From Deltaproteobacteria bacterium (GTDB lineage Bacteria > Myxococcota > JACPTQ01): DNA of 40,053 nucleotides. This document shows, in pieces, positions 33,349 through 40,053 of this stretch; the first letter of the stretch is position 1; every line of letters begins with the position of its first letter. Below the pieces are notes generated by a model. It did not search any database, had not been told where the DNA came from, and saw only the letters and a program-made list of their open reading frames with translations. The DNA lies in contig JACPTQ010000016.1 in assembly GCA_016192705.1 (NCBI GenBank), positions 1 to 40,053 on the forward strand, given 5' to 3'. Made by a program: the position numbers and the translations under genes.

Positions 33349-35640
33349 GTGGCTGAGGCTCAAAGCGTTTGGTCGAAGTGGTTTTCGCTGAAGCGCGGCG
33401 CGGCCTTCGTGCGCCCGAAGAAGTTCCAGGCCACGTCGAAAAAGGCGCCCGTTCTCGTGTGGTTTCGCCGCGTCTCGCAGGCCGGCTTTCTTTTTCTTTT
33501 CGTTTTCCTCCTCGTTCAAACGCGCTTCATCGAAGGCGAACCCACGAAGCTGCCGATTTCGTGGTCGTCGATTTTCCTCGAAACCGACCCGCTCGTCGCC
33601 TTTGCCACAACACTTGGCTCGCACACCCTCTACAGCCGCCTCGTTTGGGCGCTCCCGCTCATCGTTCTCACGATGCTGCTCGGTCGCTTTTTCTGCGGCT
33701 GGATCTGCCCCTTCGGCACGCTTCACCACCTGATGTCGTGGGTCCGCCCCTCGCGCGTCGGGATGACCCGCATCGAACGCAACAAGAATTCGCCGTACCA
33801 GCGCTGGAAGTTTTGGATCCTCATCGCGATGCTCGTCGGCTGCGTTTTCACAACCGTACAGATCGGCCTTCTCGATCCCATTTGCCTCATGGTGCGCACG
33901 ATCGGCCTCGCGGTCATGCCCGCCGCGGAGTACGGCTACAACCTCGTCACGAACTCGGGGCGCCCCGGTCTCGGCGACCAGGTCTTTTTTCACTACGGGT
34001 TTATTCTCGCCGCGCTCTTTTTCGGCTTCCTCTTCCTGAATCGACTCATCACGCGCTTTTGGTGCCGCGCGCTTTGCCCGCTCGGCGCGTTCCTCGGGTT
34101 CCTTGCGCGGTTTTCAATTTTTGGCATGGAGAAGAAGCACGCGAAGTGCACCGACTGCAATCTGTGTCTCGTCAACTGCCAAGCCGCCGACAATCCGCAG
34201 GGTGGCGTCAAATGGCAGGGTGCCGAGTGCCACCTCTGCATGAATTGCGAAGCCGCGTGCCCCGAGGACGTCATCGACTTCAAGTTTTTCCCGAAACGCG
34301 AAGAGAGCGTACAGCCGATGCCAGACCTCGGGCGTCGCCAAGTCCTCACAGCCGCGGCCGCGGGCGCGGTGATGCTGCCGATCGTGCGCGCGTCGGACGC
34401 GCTCGCGGTCAACTACGATCACCGCGCGATTCGTCCGCCGGGCTCGGTCGAAGAGCACGACTTTTTGTCGAAGTGCATCAAGTGCGGCGAGTGCATGAAG
34501 GTGTGCCCGCGGAACGCGCTACACCCCGCGCTCTTTGAGTTTGGCATCGGTGGGCTTTGGTCGCCCATCCTTATTCCGCGCATTGGATACTGCGAATACA
34601 ACTGCACGATGTGCGGACAGGCGTGTCCGACGGGCGCGATTCGGCGGATTTCGCAGGACGAGAAGATGGGGACGGGGGCGTTCGAGGGGAAGCCGAACAA
34701 GATCGGCGTTGCGATGTACGACCTCGGGCGCTGCTTGCCGTGGGCGATGGATGTGCCGTGCATCGTGTGCGAGGAGTGGTGCCCGACATCGCCGAAAGCG
34801 ATTTGGGTCGAGGAGGTCGCGCGGACCGGTCGAAACGGCGAGAAGATCAAGCTGCAGTTGCCGAAGGTCGACCCGGCGCTTTGCATCGGATGCGGCGCGT
34901 GCGAATACGCGTGCCCCGTGCAGGACAAGAAGGCGGTCTATGTGACGGTCGTCGGCGAGACGCGCGACCCGAAGCGAAAGCTGCTGCTCCAAGATTCGCC
35001 GAACAAAGCGACGGCGCCGCGGCCGCCTGATGCGAAGCCGGCGACAGCCGAAGCCAGACCCGCGCATACGAACGCGCTCGATACGGGGCGCACCGTGCCG
35101 AACAATGCTTCCGCAAGGGGTCCCGAATCCGCTCCCGCATCCGCACCGGCACCGGCTTCCGCACCCGCTCCCGCCGGGAATTACCCGCCGCTTAAGGATT
35201 TGCGCATTGCACTGCCCGCAGTTGCCGGCTGGAAGACGACCGGCAAGGCGCGGAGCTACTCGAAGAAGAATTTGTACGAACTCATCAACGGCGCCGCCGA
35301 GAGTTATTTGAAGTGGGGCTTTGCGGAAGTCGTAACGGTCGAATACAGGCCGATCGGCGAGGGGGGCGAAAACGTTGTCGCGGTTTACGTGTACGACATG
35401 GGTTCCGCAAAGGGCGCTTACGGAAAATATGCTGAGGAGCGGCAGCCGGAGCTCAAGTTCGAAAAGGTCGGCGTTGAGGGTTTTTACGGCGGGATGAACA
35501 TAGTTTTTTGGCAGGGGCGCTACCTCGTGAAGATCGACGGCTATGAGGAGACCGTCGCCGGAAACGCCGCGCTGCTTCGGTTTGCGCGCGCGATTGAGGC
35601 GAAGCTCCCGGGCCCAAAGAATGGCGCCGCGACCCGCTGA
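33349..35640 (+). CDS. NapH-NapG-like polyferredoxin fused to a DUF6599-like domain
   Basis: About 763 residues. The N-terminal half is a NapH-type membrane polyferredoxin: several TM segments, FFCGWICPFG near 113, FWCRALCPLG near 236, then two 4Fe-4S motifs (CTDCNLCLVNC; CHLCMNCEAACP). An internal twin-arginine-like motif (GRRQVLTAAAAGAVM, near 328) marks a fusion to a NapG-like ferredoxin with four further clusters (CIKCGECMKVCP, CTMCGQACP, CIVCEEWCP, CIGCGACEYACP). An Ala/Pro linker leads to a C-terminal domain (about 640-757) resembling DUF6599 (LYELINGAAESYLKWGF). It should move electrons from quinol to a periplasmic acceptor; the acceptor is unknown. GTG at 33349 has GGAGG eight nt upstream; ATG at 33343 is too close. 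Confidence 0.85.
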   Translation: MAEAQSVWSKWFSLKRGAAFVRPKKFQATSKKAPVLVWFRRVSQAGFLFLFVFLLVQTRFIEGEPTKLPISWSSIFLETDPLVAFATTLGSHTLYSRLVWALPLIVLTMLLGRFFCGWICPFGTLHHLMSWVRPSRVGMTRIERNKNSPYQRWKFWILIAMLVGCVFTTVQIGLLDPICLMVRTIGLAVMPAAEYGYNLVTNSGRPGLGDQVFFHYGFILAALFFGFLFLNRLITRFWCRALCPLGAFLGFLARFSIFGMEKKHAKCTDCNLCLVNCQAADNPQGGVKWQGAECHLCMNCEAACPEDVIDFKFFPKREESVQPMPDLGRRQVLTAAAAGAVMLPIVRASDALAVNYDHRAIRPPGSVEEHDFLSKCIKCGECMKVCPRNALHPALFEFGIGGLWSPILIPRIGYCEYNCTMCGQACPTGAIRRISQDEKMGTGAFEGKPNKIGVAMYDLGRCLPWAMDVPCIVCEEWCPTSPKAIWVEEVARTGRNGEKIKLQLPKVDPALCIGCGACEYACPVQDKKAVYVTVVGETRDPKRKLLLQDSPNKATAPRPPDAKPATAEARPAHTNALDTGRTVPNNASARGPESAPASAPAPASAPAPAGNYPPLKDLRIALPAVAGWKTTGKARSYSKKNLYELINGAAESYLKWGFAEVVTVEYRPIGEGGENVVAVYVYDMGSAKGAYGKYAEERQPELKFEKVGVEGFYGGMNIVFWQGRYLVKIDGYEETVAGNAALLRFARAIEAKLPGPKNGAATR

Positions 35641-35647
35641 GGGTTGC

Positions 35648-35677
35648 TTGACAGTGACGCGAAACACGCCCCATAGT
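35648..35677 (+). promoter_or_regulatory. sigma-70-like promoter of the metal operon
   Basis: A perfect TTGACA, 18 bp, CATAGT. The predicted start near 35684 is only about 3 nt before the ATG at 35687, so the first gene would be translated from a nearly leaderless message. No clear Zur- or Fur-type palindrome overlaps it. Confidence 0.5.
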
Positions 35678-35686
35678 TATGAGTTG

Positions 35687-35962
35687 ATGTCGACGCGGAA
35701 ACGATTGTCGCGCCTTCTGTTTGCGGTCGCTGCAGCCGTCGCGCTCGTTGCGACGCCGGTGCTCGTCAGCCTTCACGCACACAGCGACACGGCACCGAGC
35801 GATTGCTCCATTTGCCATCGGCCGCCATCCGTCGGGGTTGAAATCGCCCCGCACGTTGTTCGGCCAGCCGAGCGATCGGTTGAGGTTGATGAATCATTCG
35901 AGAACCGTTCGCCGGCGTCATCATTTGTAGAGAACCATTTCGCGCGCGGACCTCCCGCCTAG
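35687..35962 (+). CDS. small exported or anchored protein with CxxCH motif
   Basis: 91 residues. A single hydrophobic segment (about 9-29, LLFAVAAAVALVATPVLVSL) is followed by HAHSDTAPSDCSICH and ends in FARGPPA. The His/Cys stretch could bind a metal. Small proteins with this N-terminal helix, a Cys/His motif and an RGPP-type end are found beside metal-transport outer-membrane genes (DUF2946-like), which fits the neighbours. A haem c site (CxxCH) is formally present, but a single one in this context is weak evidence for a cytochrome. It is first of three genes with short gaps. Confidence 0.68.
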   Translation: MSTRKRLSRLLFAVAAAVALVATPVLVSLHAHSDTAPSDCSICHRPPSVGVEIAPHVVRPAERSVEVDESFENRSPASSFVENHFARGPPA

Positions 35963-36014
35963 AGCCTCCACGTCAATAACGATTGGTCCTGGTTTTTAAT
36001 CTTTAGGAGGTCCT

Positions 36015-37148
36015 ATGTGGTTACGCACGTTTGGGCCGGGCCTCGCGCTCGGCGTTCTCTCGGTCATAAAATTTGAGCCGTTCGGTTTCGCCGAGGAGGC
36101 GACGAAGCGCCCACCCTCCACGGCATCGAGCGTCTTTCAGAAACTGACGCAGCAGAAGTTTCTCGACCTGTCGCTGATTGGTTCGTTTGCGGGATCGTAC
36201 TTTTCGGACGACCCGAAGGACGAGGTCGGCGCGCAGCCGCGGCGCACGGGGTTTAGCTTGCAAGAGATTGAAGTCGCCGTGCAAGCGATCGTCGATCCGT
36301 ATTTTCGCGGCGACTTTTTTCTCGCGTTTGGCGAAGAGGGCGGCGCGTTCGAGGAAGGCTACGTCTCGACGACGGCGCTCAAGGGGTTTCAAATTCGCGC
36401 GGGGCGACTGCGCGGGGCGTTTGGGCGCTTCAACGGCAAGCACACCGAATTCTGGGATTTCGTCGATCAGCCGCTCATTCTCGCGCGGACTTTTGGCGTT
36501 GAAGGGTTTCGTGAGATCGGCGTGCACGTCGACTGGCTCGTTCCGCTGCCGTGGTTTTTCCTCATTACGGCTGAGGCACTTCAGGGAAAAAACGACGTCG
36601 CCTTTAAATCGAACGAGAAGGCCGACTTCGCGTACCTCGCGCGCATCGAGCAGTTCTTCGACCTGGACGACGACACCGGGCTCATGCTCGGACTCTCCGC
36701 GGCGCATGGCGGCAACCCATCGTTCGCGTGGGCGAAGTCGACGGTCTACGGCGCCGACTTGCTCTTGCGCTACCGCCCGTCGCGCTACATGAAACTCTCG
36801 CTCCAGACGGAGTATTTACTCCACGTGCGCGAAGAAAAGGACGCCGACGGACTTTTTCGACACGTCAAAGAGGGTGGGCTTTACGCGGAACTCGTCTGGC
36901 AGTTCGCGCAGCGATGGGCGACCGCCGGCCGTTTCGACTACGTCGGCCTGCCCGCAAAGACGCTCGAAGACGGCCGCGACGACACGCACTTCCGCGGCAC
37001 GGCGGCGCTCACGTTCGACCCGTCAGAATTTTCGCGACTTCGCGTCCAGTACAGCGTCGACAAATCGGCCGCGCGCGACGCCTTGGCGCACGAAGCGCAT
37101 TTACAACTCATTATCGTGATGGGCGCCCACGGCGCTCACGCGTATTAA
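36015..37148 (+). CDS. outer-membrane channel, probable metal-related porin
   Basis: 377 residues with an N-terminal signal-like segment (GPGLALGVLSVIKF, ending near AEEA). The body alternates in amphipathic strands with many aromatic residues (GSFAGSYFSDDP; LQEIEVAVQAIVDPYFRGDFFLAFGEEG; IRAGRLRGAFGRFN), typical of porin-like barrels. Such proteins are often annotated as zinc-regulated outer-membrane proteins when adjacent to ZnuA-like genes. The C-terminus has His residues (VMGAHGAHAY). A textbook AGGAGG with four nt spacing precedes the ATG. The binding-protein gene follows after 14 nt, so co-transcription is likely. Confidence 0.78.
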   Translation: MWLRTFGPGLALGVLSVIKFEPFGFAEEATKRPPSTASSVFQKLTQQKFLDLSLIGSFAGSYFSDDPKDEVGAQPRRTGFSLQEIEVAVQAIVDPYFRGDFFLAFGEEGGAFEEGYVSTTALKGFQIRAGRLRGAFGRFNGKHTEFWDFVDQPLILARTFGVEGFREIGVHVDWLVPLPWFFLITAEALQGKNDVAFKSNEKADFAYLARIEQFFDLDDDTGLMLGLSAAHGGNPSFAWAKSTVYGADLLLRYRPSRYMKLSLQTEYLLHVREEKDADGLFRHVKEGGLYAELVWQFAQRWATAGRFDYVGLPAKTLEDGRDDTHFRGTAALTFDPSEFSRLRVQYSVDKSAARDALAHEAHLQLIIVMGAHGAHAY

Positions 37149-37162
37149 AGGACGGTGTCATC

Positions 37163-38098
37163 ATGTCTTTCCCAAAAAAGATTCTCATCTCTCTTCCGAT
37201 CTCCTTATCCCTGTGTCTCTGTGGTTTCTCTTCTCTTATCTTGGCGAAAGTTCGCGTCGTCACGACAACGACCGACCTTGCCGCGATTGCGCGCGAAGTG
37301 GGCGGCCCGCACGTTGAAGTGACGGCCATCACGCGTGGCACCGCTGATCCGCATTACGTTGAAGCGAAGCCGTCGTACGTCTTAAAACTTCACCGCGCGG
37401 ATCTCCTCATCCACATCGGACTCGAGCTCGAAATCGGCTGGCTGCCCGCGCTCCTCACGGCGTCGCGAAACGGAGCGATTCAGCTCGGCTCGCCCGGCAA
37501 CCTCAACGCCAGCGACGGGATCGACGTCATCGAAGTGCCCGCGGTCGTGACGCGCGCCGAGGGTGACATTCACCCTTACGGCAACCCGCACTACTGGACC
37601 GACCCGCGAAACGGCGTCCGAATCGCCGACGCGATCGCGCAGCGCCTCGGCGAAATTGATTCGGCGAACGCGTCCGACTATCGCGTGCGCGCCGAGGAGT
37701 TTTCGAGCCGGCTCGCGGACCGAATCGCGGGCTGGGAGCGCAAAATCACGCCCCACAAAGGAAAGCTCGTTGTCACGTACCACAAAAGCATGAGCTACCT
37801 CTTGCGCTGGCTTGGGCTCAAACAGGCCGGCGCCATTGAACGAAAGCCCGGCATTCCGCCATCCGGCAGCCACATCGCGGCCCTCATCCAGATGATGAAA
37901 ACGCGAAAGGTTCCGCTCGTGCTCGTTGAGACGTTTTATCCGCGCAAAGACCCGACGATGGTTGCCGAGAAGACGGGCGCGAAACTCCTCATCTTGCCGA
38001 CATCCGTTGGTGGGCGTCCTGGAATTAAAAGCTACATCGGGCTCTTTGGCGCGATCGTCAAAGAGATTGCCGAAGCGCTTGCGGCGCCTCGCGAGTAA
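37163..38098 (+). CDS. znuA: ZnuA-like metal ABC transporter substrate-binding protein
   Basis: A 311-residue cluster A-I solute-binding protein. The three His expected of zinc-type members are visible: H64 in DPHYVE, H143 in NPHYW and H207 in VTYHKS; further family landmarks are PGIPPSGSHIAAL and LVETFYP. The usual late Asp ligand is not obvious and there is no His-rich loop. A signal peptide of about 28 residues ends in LILA; its codons are formed by a CTCTGTG-type repeat, so this export signal looks repeat-derived. No permease or ATPase gene follows in the window, so it relies on a transporter encoded elsewhere, or serves metal binding only. Metal identity (Zn or Mn) is inferred. Confidence 0.85.
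   Translation: MSFPKKILISLPISLSLCLCGFSSLILAKVRVVTTTTDLAAIAREVGGPHVEVTAITRGTADPHYVEAKPSYVLKLHRADLLIHIGLELEIGWLPALLTASRNGAIQLGSPGNLNASDGIDVIEVPAVVTRAEGDIHPYGNPHYWTDPRNGVRIADAIAQRLGEIDSANASDYRVRAEEFSSRLADRIAGWERKITPHKGKLVVTYHKSMSYLLRWLGLKQAGAIERKPGIPPSGSHIAALIQMMKTRKVPLVLVETFYPRKDPTMVAEKTGAKLLILPTSVGGRPGIKSYIGLFGAIVKEIAEALAAPRE
37198..37240. repeat. CTCTGTG-type repeat within a signal-peptide coding region
   Basis: Core at 37211-37232 is identical to 6863-6884 at 21 of 22 bases. Here it is in frame and encodes the hydrophobic residues of the signal peptide (ISLSLCLCGFSSLI). Confidence 0.65.
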
Positions 38099-38122
38099 GC
38101 CAAACGATCTCGGGTCACGCCT

Positions 38123-38644
38123 TCAGAACCGAAATGCCGCGCCGAATCCGAGGTGGTATCGAAGGGATAGGTCGGATGATGTCATTGAAAAGCTCCCACT
38201 TGACACCTTCGAGTAGAAACCAACGTCGAGCGCGAACGGCTCAACGAAAAGGGCGAGGAGCGGGATTGGTTTCCAGTAGACGCGGACTCCCGGTCGAATG
38301 ATGAGCTGAAGAATCGAGATGCCACTCGTCGACCCGAACATCGGCGTGAATTCGAGGAGGGGCGCGACTGAAATCGGGCCGAGCGGGATTTCGTACGCGA
38401 AACGGATGTCAGGATTGTGATACGTGACGCCATCTTCAAAGGCGAAGCGCCACGCAAAGGCAAAGTATTTCCAGCTCACCTCTGGGCCGATGGAGAAAAC
38501 GGTCGTGCTACAGTTTTTGAGACAGAAATTCGGACGCATCACAACGCCGGCGCCAAACGACGCGGCCGACGCGGGTTTTTCGTTCGAGCTGAGAGCGCCT
38601 GTGCAAAGCGCTGAGGCGACGATGATTCGGATCGATTTGCGCAT
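38123..38644 (-). CDS. exported barrel-like protein, unknown
   Basis: A 173-residue protein. The signal peptide (MRKSIRIIVASALCTGAL) ends near PASAA. The mature part has repeated amphipathic strands with Gly and aromatic residues (FAWRFAFEDGVTYHN; IRPGVRVYWKPIP) and ends in AAFRF, a C-terminal Phe as in outer-membrane barrels. No family is recognised. AAGGA before the ATG at 38644 decides the start over an ATG 22 codons earlier. It converges on the ZnuA-like gene. Confidence 0.68.
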   Translation of the reverse strand: MRKSIRIIVASALCTGALSSNEKPASAASFGAGVVMRPNFCLKNCSTTVFSIGPEVSWKYFAFAWRFAFEDGVTYHNPDIRFAYEIPLGPISVAPLLEFTPMFGSTSGISILQLIIRPGVRVYWKPIPLLALFVEPFALDVGFYSKVSSGSFSMTSSDLSLRYHLGFGAAFRF

Positions 38645-38737
38645 GCGGGTTCCTTTCAATGTGTTGAAGACCTCTGCGGAGAGCGTCGCAACTTCACGGA
38701 CAGAATTCAACTTTTTGGATGGTCGGAGCGCGGGAAG

Positions 38738-40053
38738 TTATTTTCCTGGGCACGAACCTTCGGCAACGTACGACGACGCCATGTAGCCTTCGAGCCCTTT
38801 GTATTTGACCTTTGTCCACGCCGCGGCGCCCGGGCCCTTAACGCCCTGCTCGAGAATCGTAACCGGATCGCACTTGTACCCGACCTTCAACACCGACGCG
38901 CTCGTCGACGCGCTCTTGCGGAAGTTAACGCCGACGCCATTCACGTACCCCGGCTTCCCGGTGCTCGTCTGGCCCGTCGACCCAGTCTGCGTCGCTGGCC
39001 CGGTCGTCGACGACGTGCTGCTCCCGTGACCCGTCGTCGAACCTGTCCGTCGCACGCGAAGGCGCGGCGGCTTAGTTCCGTGTCCCGTGTGGGTTCCATG
39101 CGTACTGCCACCGCTGGTCGTCGCCGTGCCGTGTCCTCCGGTTGTCGTTCCGCCGTGCCCGCCCGATGTCGATCCGTGATCTCCGCTTGTCGTTCCGTGT
39201 CCACCGGTGGTCGCCGTCCCATGCCCGCCCGATGTGCCGCCGTGGTCGCCAGTCGTGCCATGCCCACCCGAACTCGACCCGTGTTCACCCGAGCCGCCGT
39301 GTCCGCCGCACATGTGACCGATTTCGTGCGCGGCCGCGATGAGCGCGTGTGCCGGTTTCCCTCCTCCGAGGTGAGCCACGTGAAGGAGCTCATGGGTATA
39401 GTGCGCGACCTTCCCAATGAATGCTGGCACCGATGCGCCGTGACTGAGTGCCCCAAGAACCGCTTCGAGTGCCATCGCTCCCGCGAAATGGCACGCCGCT
39501 CCCTTGACCAGGCTGAACCACTGCTTTGCCTTAAAGCTGGATAAACACTGCCAGATCTTTTTGGCACCCGCTATCATCTTGGGCACTTGTTTTCCGATGT
39601 AAATGCCGAGACCACATGCCAGCGCGGATGCAGGATTCGCTGTAAGAACCGCCGCCGCACCGCAAGCGAGCTTGTTGTCCCAGGCGGTCGACGCAGCGTT
39701 CGAGATGAGGTCCCACGCTCCTTTGAGCACTTCAGGGATTTCGCAGATAAACCCCTTCTTCGCCTGAATCCCGCATTCCGCGACAAATTCCGGCAGCGCC
39801 GCGTTTAATGCCTGCTGCATCGGGTCGAACTTCGAAAACGTCTCGACAATCTTTCCGCAGTCGAGTGTCTTAATCGCTTGCCAACCCTCAAGCGCCCACT
39901 TCTTGCGCTCCTCGATGACCGCCTTGACCTTGGTTCCGGCTTTCGCCATGGCGCCCTTGCACTCGTCCCAGGCGGCCTTCATCTCCGACACACTGAACGA
40001 TCGCAAACTCTCCTGCGTCAGCGACGACACGCCGCTCGCCCATTTTTGCAGCC
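38738..40053 (-). CDS. His/Gly-rich repeat protein with SH3b domain, 5'-truncated by the window
   Basis: The frame stays open to the window edge, so the true start lies outside; residue numbers here count from the GTG at 40030. The first 200 residues are mainly helical with several Cys and a hydrophobic stretch (about 121-148). Two HExxH sequences follow, HELLH (213-217) and HEIGH (235-239, within HEIGHMCGGH), suggestive of a zinc metallopeptidase but unproven. A His/Gly/Thr/Ser repeat region (about 243-315) and a basic Thr/Ser linker come next. The C-terminal 65 residues form an SH3b-type domain (GVGVNFRKSAS, LEGYMASSYV), a fold that often binds cell-wall peptides. It is probably an exported envelope protein. 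Confidence 0.72.
   Translation of the reverse strand, partial: LQKWASGVSSLTQESLRSFSVSEMKAAWDECKGAMAKAGTKVKAVIEERKKWALEGWQAIKTLDCGKIVETFSKFDPMQQALNAALPEFVAECGIQAKKGFICEIPEVLKGAWDLISNAASTAWDNKLACGAAAVLTANPASALACGLGIYIGKQVPKMIAGAKKIWQCLSSFKAKQWFSLVKGAACHFAGAMALEAVLGALSHGASVPAFIGKVAHYTHELLHVAHLGGGKPAHALIAAAHEIGHMCGGHGGSGEHGSSSGGHGTTGDHGGTSGGHGTATTGGHGTTSGDHGSTSGGHGGTTTGGHGTATTSGGSTHGTHTGHGTKPPRLRVRRTGSTTGHGSSTSSTTGPATQTGSTGQTSTGKPGYVNGVGVNFRKSASTSASVLKVGYKCDPVTILEQGVKGPGAAAWTKVKYKGLEGYMASSYVAEGSCPGK
39088..39304 (-). repeat. tandem imperfect His/Gly/Thr coding repeats
   Basis: These encode GGHGTT-, GDHGG- and SGGHGTATT-type units in the partial SH3b protein. The unit of about 5-9 residues recurs roughly ten times, with a His in nearly every unit, which would suit metal binding or a flexible spacer. 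Confidence 0.6.

Noticed and set aside
35796-35835. CxxCH in the small exported protein as a cytochrome c site
   Set aside because: A single motif in a 91-residue protein beside metal-transport genes fits metal binding better; no other haem feature is visible.

Overview
The window is GC-rich, densely coded DNA from a Gram-negative bacterium, most likely a member of the Myxococcota or a related delta-proteobacterial lineage. The reasons are the many signal-transduction genes (two NtrC-type regulators, two PAS histidine kinases, a Ser/Thr kinase, several receivers), the DUF4388 domain, the lipoproteins with Asp-Ala-Gly-rich linkers after the signal peptide, and the frequent GTG starts and 4-nt ATGA overlaps. 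This placement is inferred from content, not from a marker gene. No tRNA, rRNA, CRISPR array, insertion sequence or prophage gene was seen.

Layout. 1-543 holds a strongly structured, possibly non-coding RNA ending in a terminator-like hairpin, then an apparently empty stretch. 544-2916 carries a SLOG/LOG-like protein and two exported proteins of unknown function. 3008-6832 is a signalling island: a three-PAS histidine kinase with a receiver protein, diverging from an NtrC-type activator that is broken by an out-of-frame deletion. 6897-10472 has a rhodanese-ThiF/MoeB fusion, an outer-membrane-like protein and a TMTC-like GT-C membrane protein with TPRs.

10591-14775 is the most coherent signalling locus. 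A Ser/Thr kinase with an unusual N-terminal domain is coupled to a receiver, and both face an overlapping operon of H-NOX haem sensor, STAS/SpoIIAA-like protein and PAS histidine kinase. The H-NOX keeps every canonical haem residue and lacks the distal Tyr, so nitric oxide is the predicted ligand.

14890-23948 is largely housekeeping: an RsmB-type rRNA m5C methyltransferase, an SCP2-like protein with an FAD-linked oxidase, unknown membrane and lipoproteins, a patatin phospholipase, TrpS and an intact NtrC-type activator. 24278-28457 is a second unusual cluster. Three genes joined by ATGA overlaps encode a MshEN/HD-GYP/receiver/DUF4388 protein, a bitopic membrane protein and a pseudopilin, next to a degenerate receiver; it looks like a cyclic-di-GMP-responsive envelope or pilus-like module.

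28744-33188 carries a TrmJ-like methyltransferase with a repeat-derived insertion, a Cys/His-rich exported protein, two lipoproteins (one an SGNH hydrolase), a VapBC toxin-antitoxin pair with clear operator palindromes, and a lipoprotein with four 28-residue Cys repeats. 33349-38098 has a NapH-NapG-DUF6599 fusion followed by a probable metal-uptake operon (small CxxCH protein, outer-membrane channel, ZnuA-like binding protein). The right edge holds a barrel-like protein and a partial His/Gly-rich SH3b protein.

A dispersed CTCTGTG-type repeat recurs between genes and also inside coding sequence: it encodes the signal peptide of the ZnuA-like protein. A different inverted repeat encodes a linker in the TrmJ-like enzyme.
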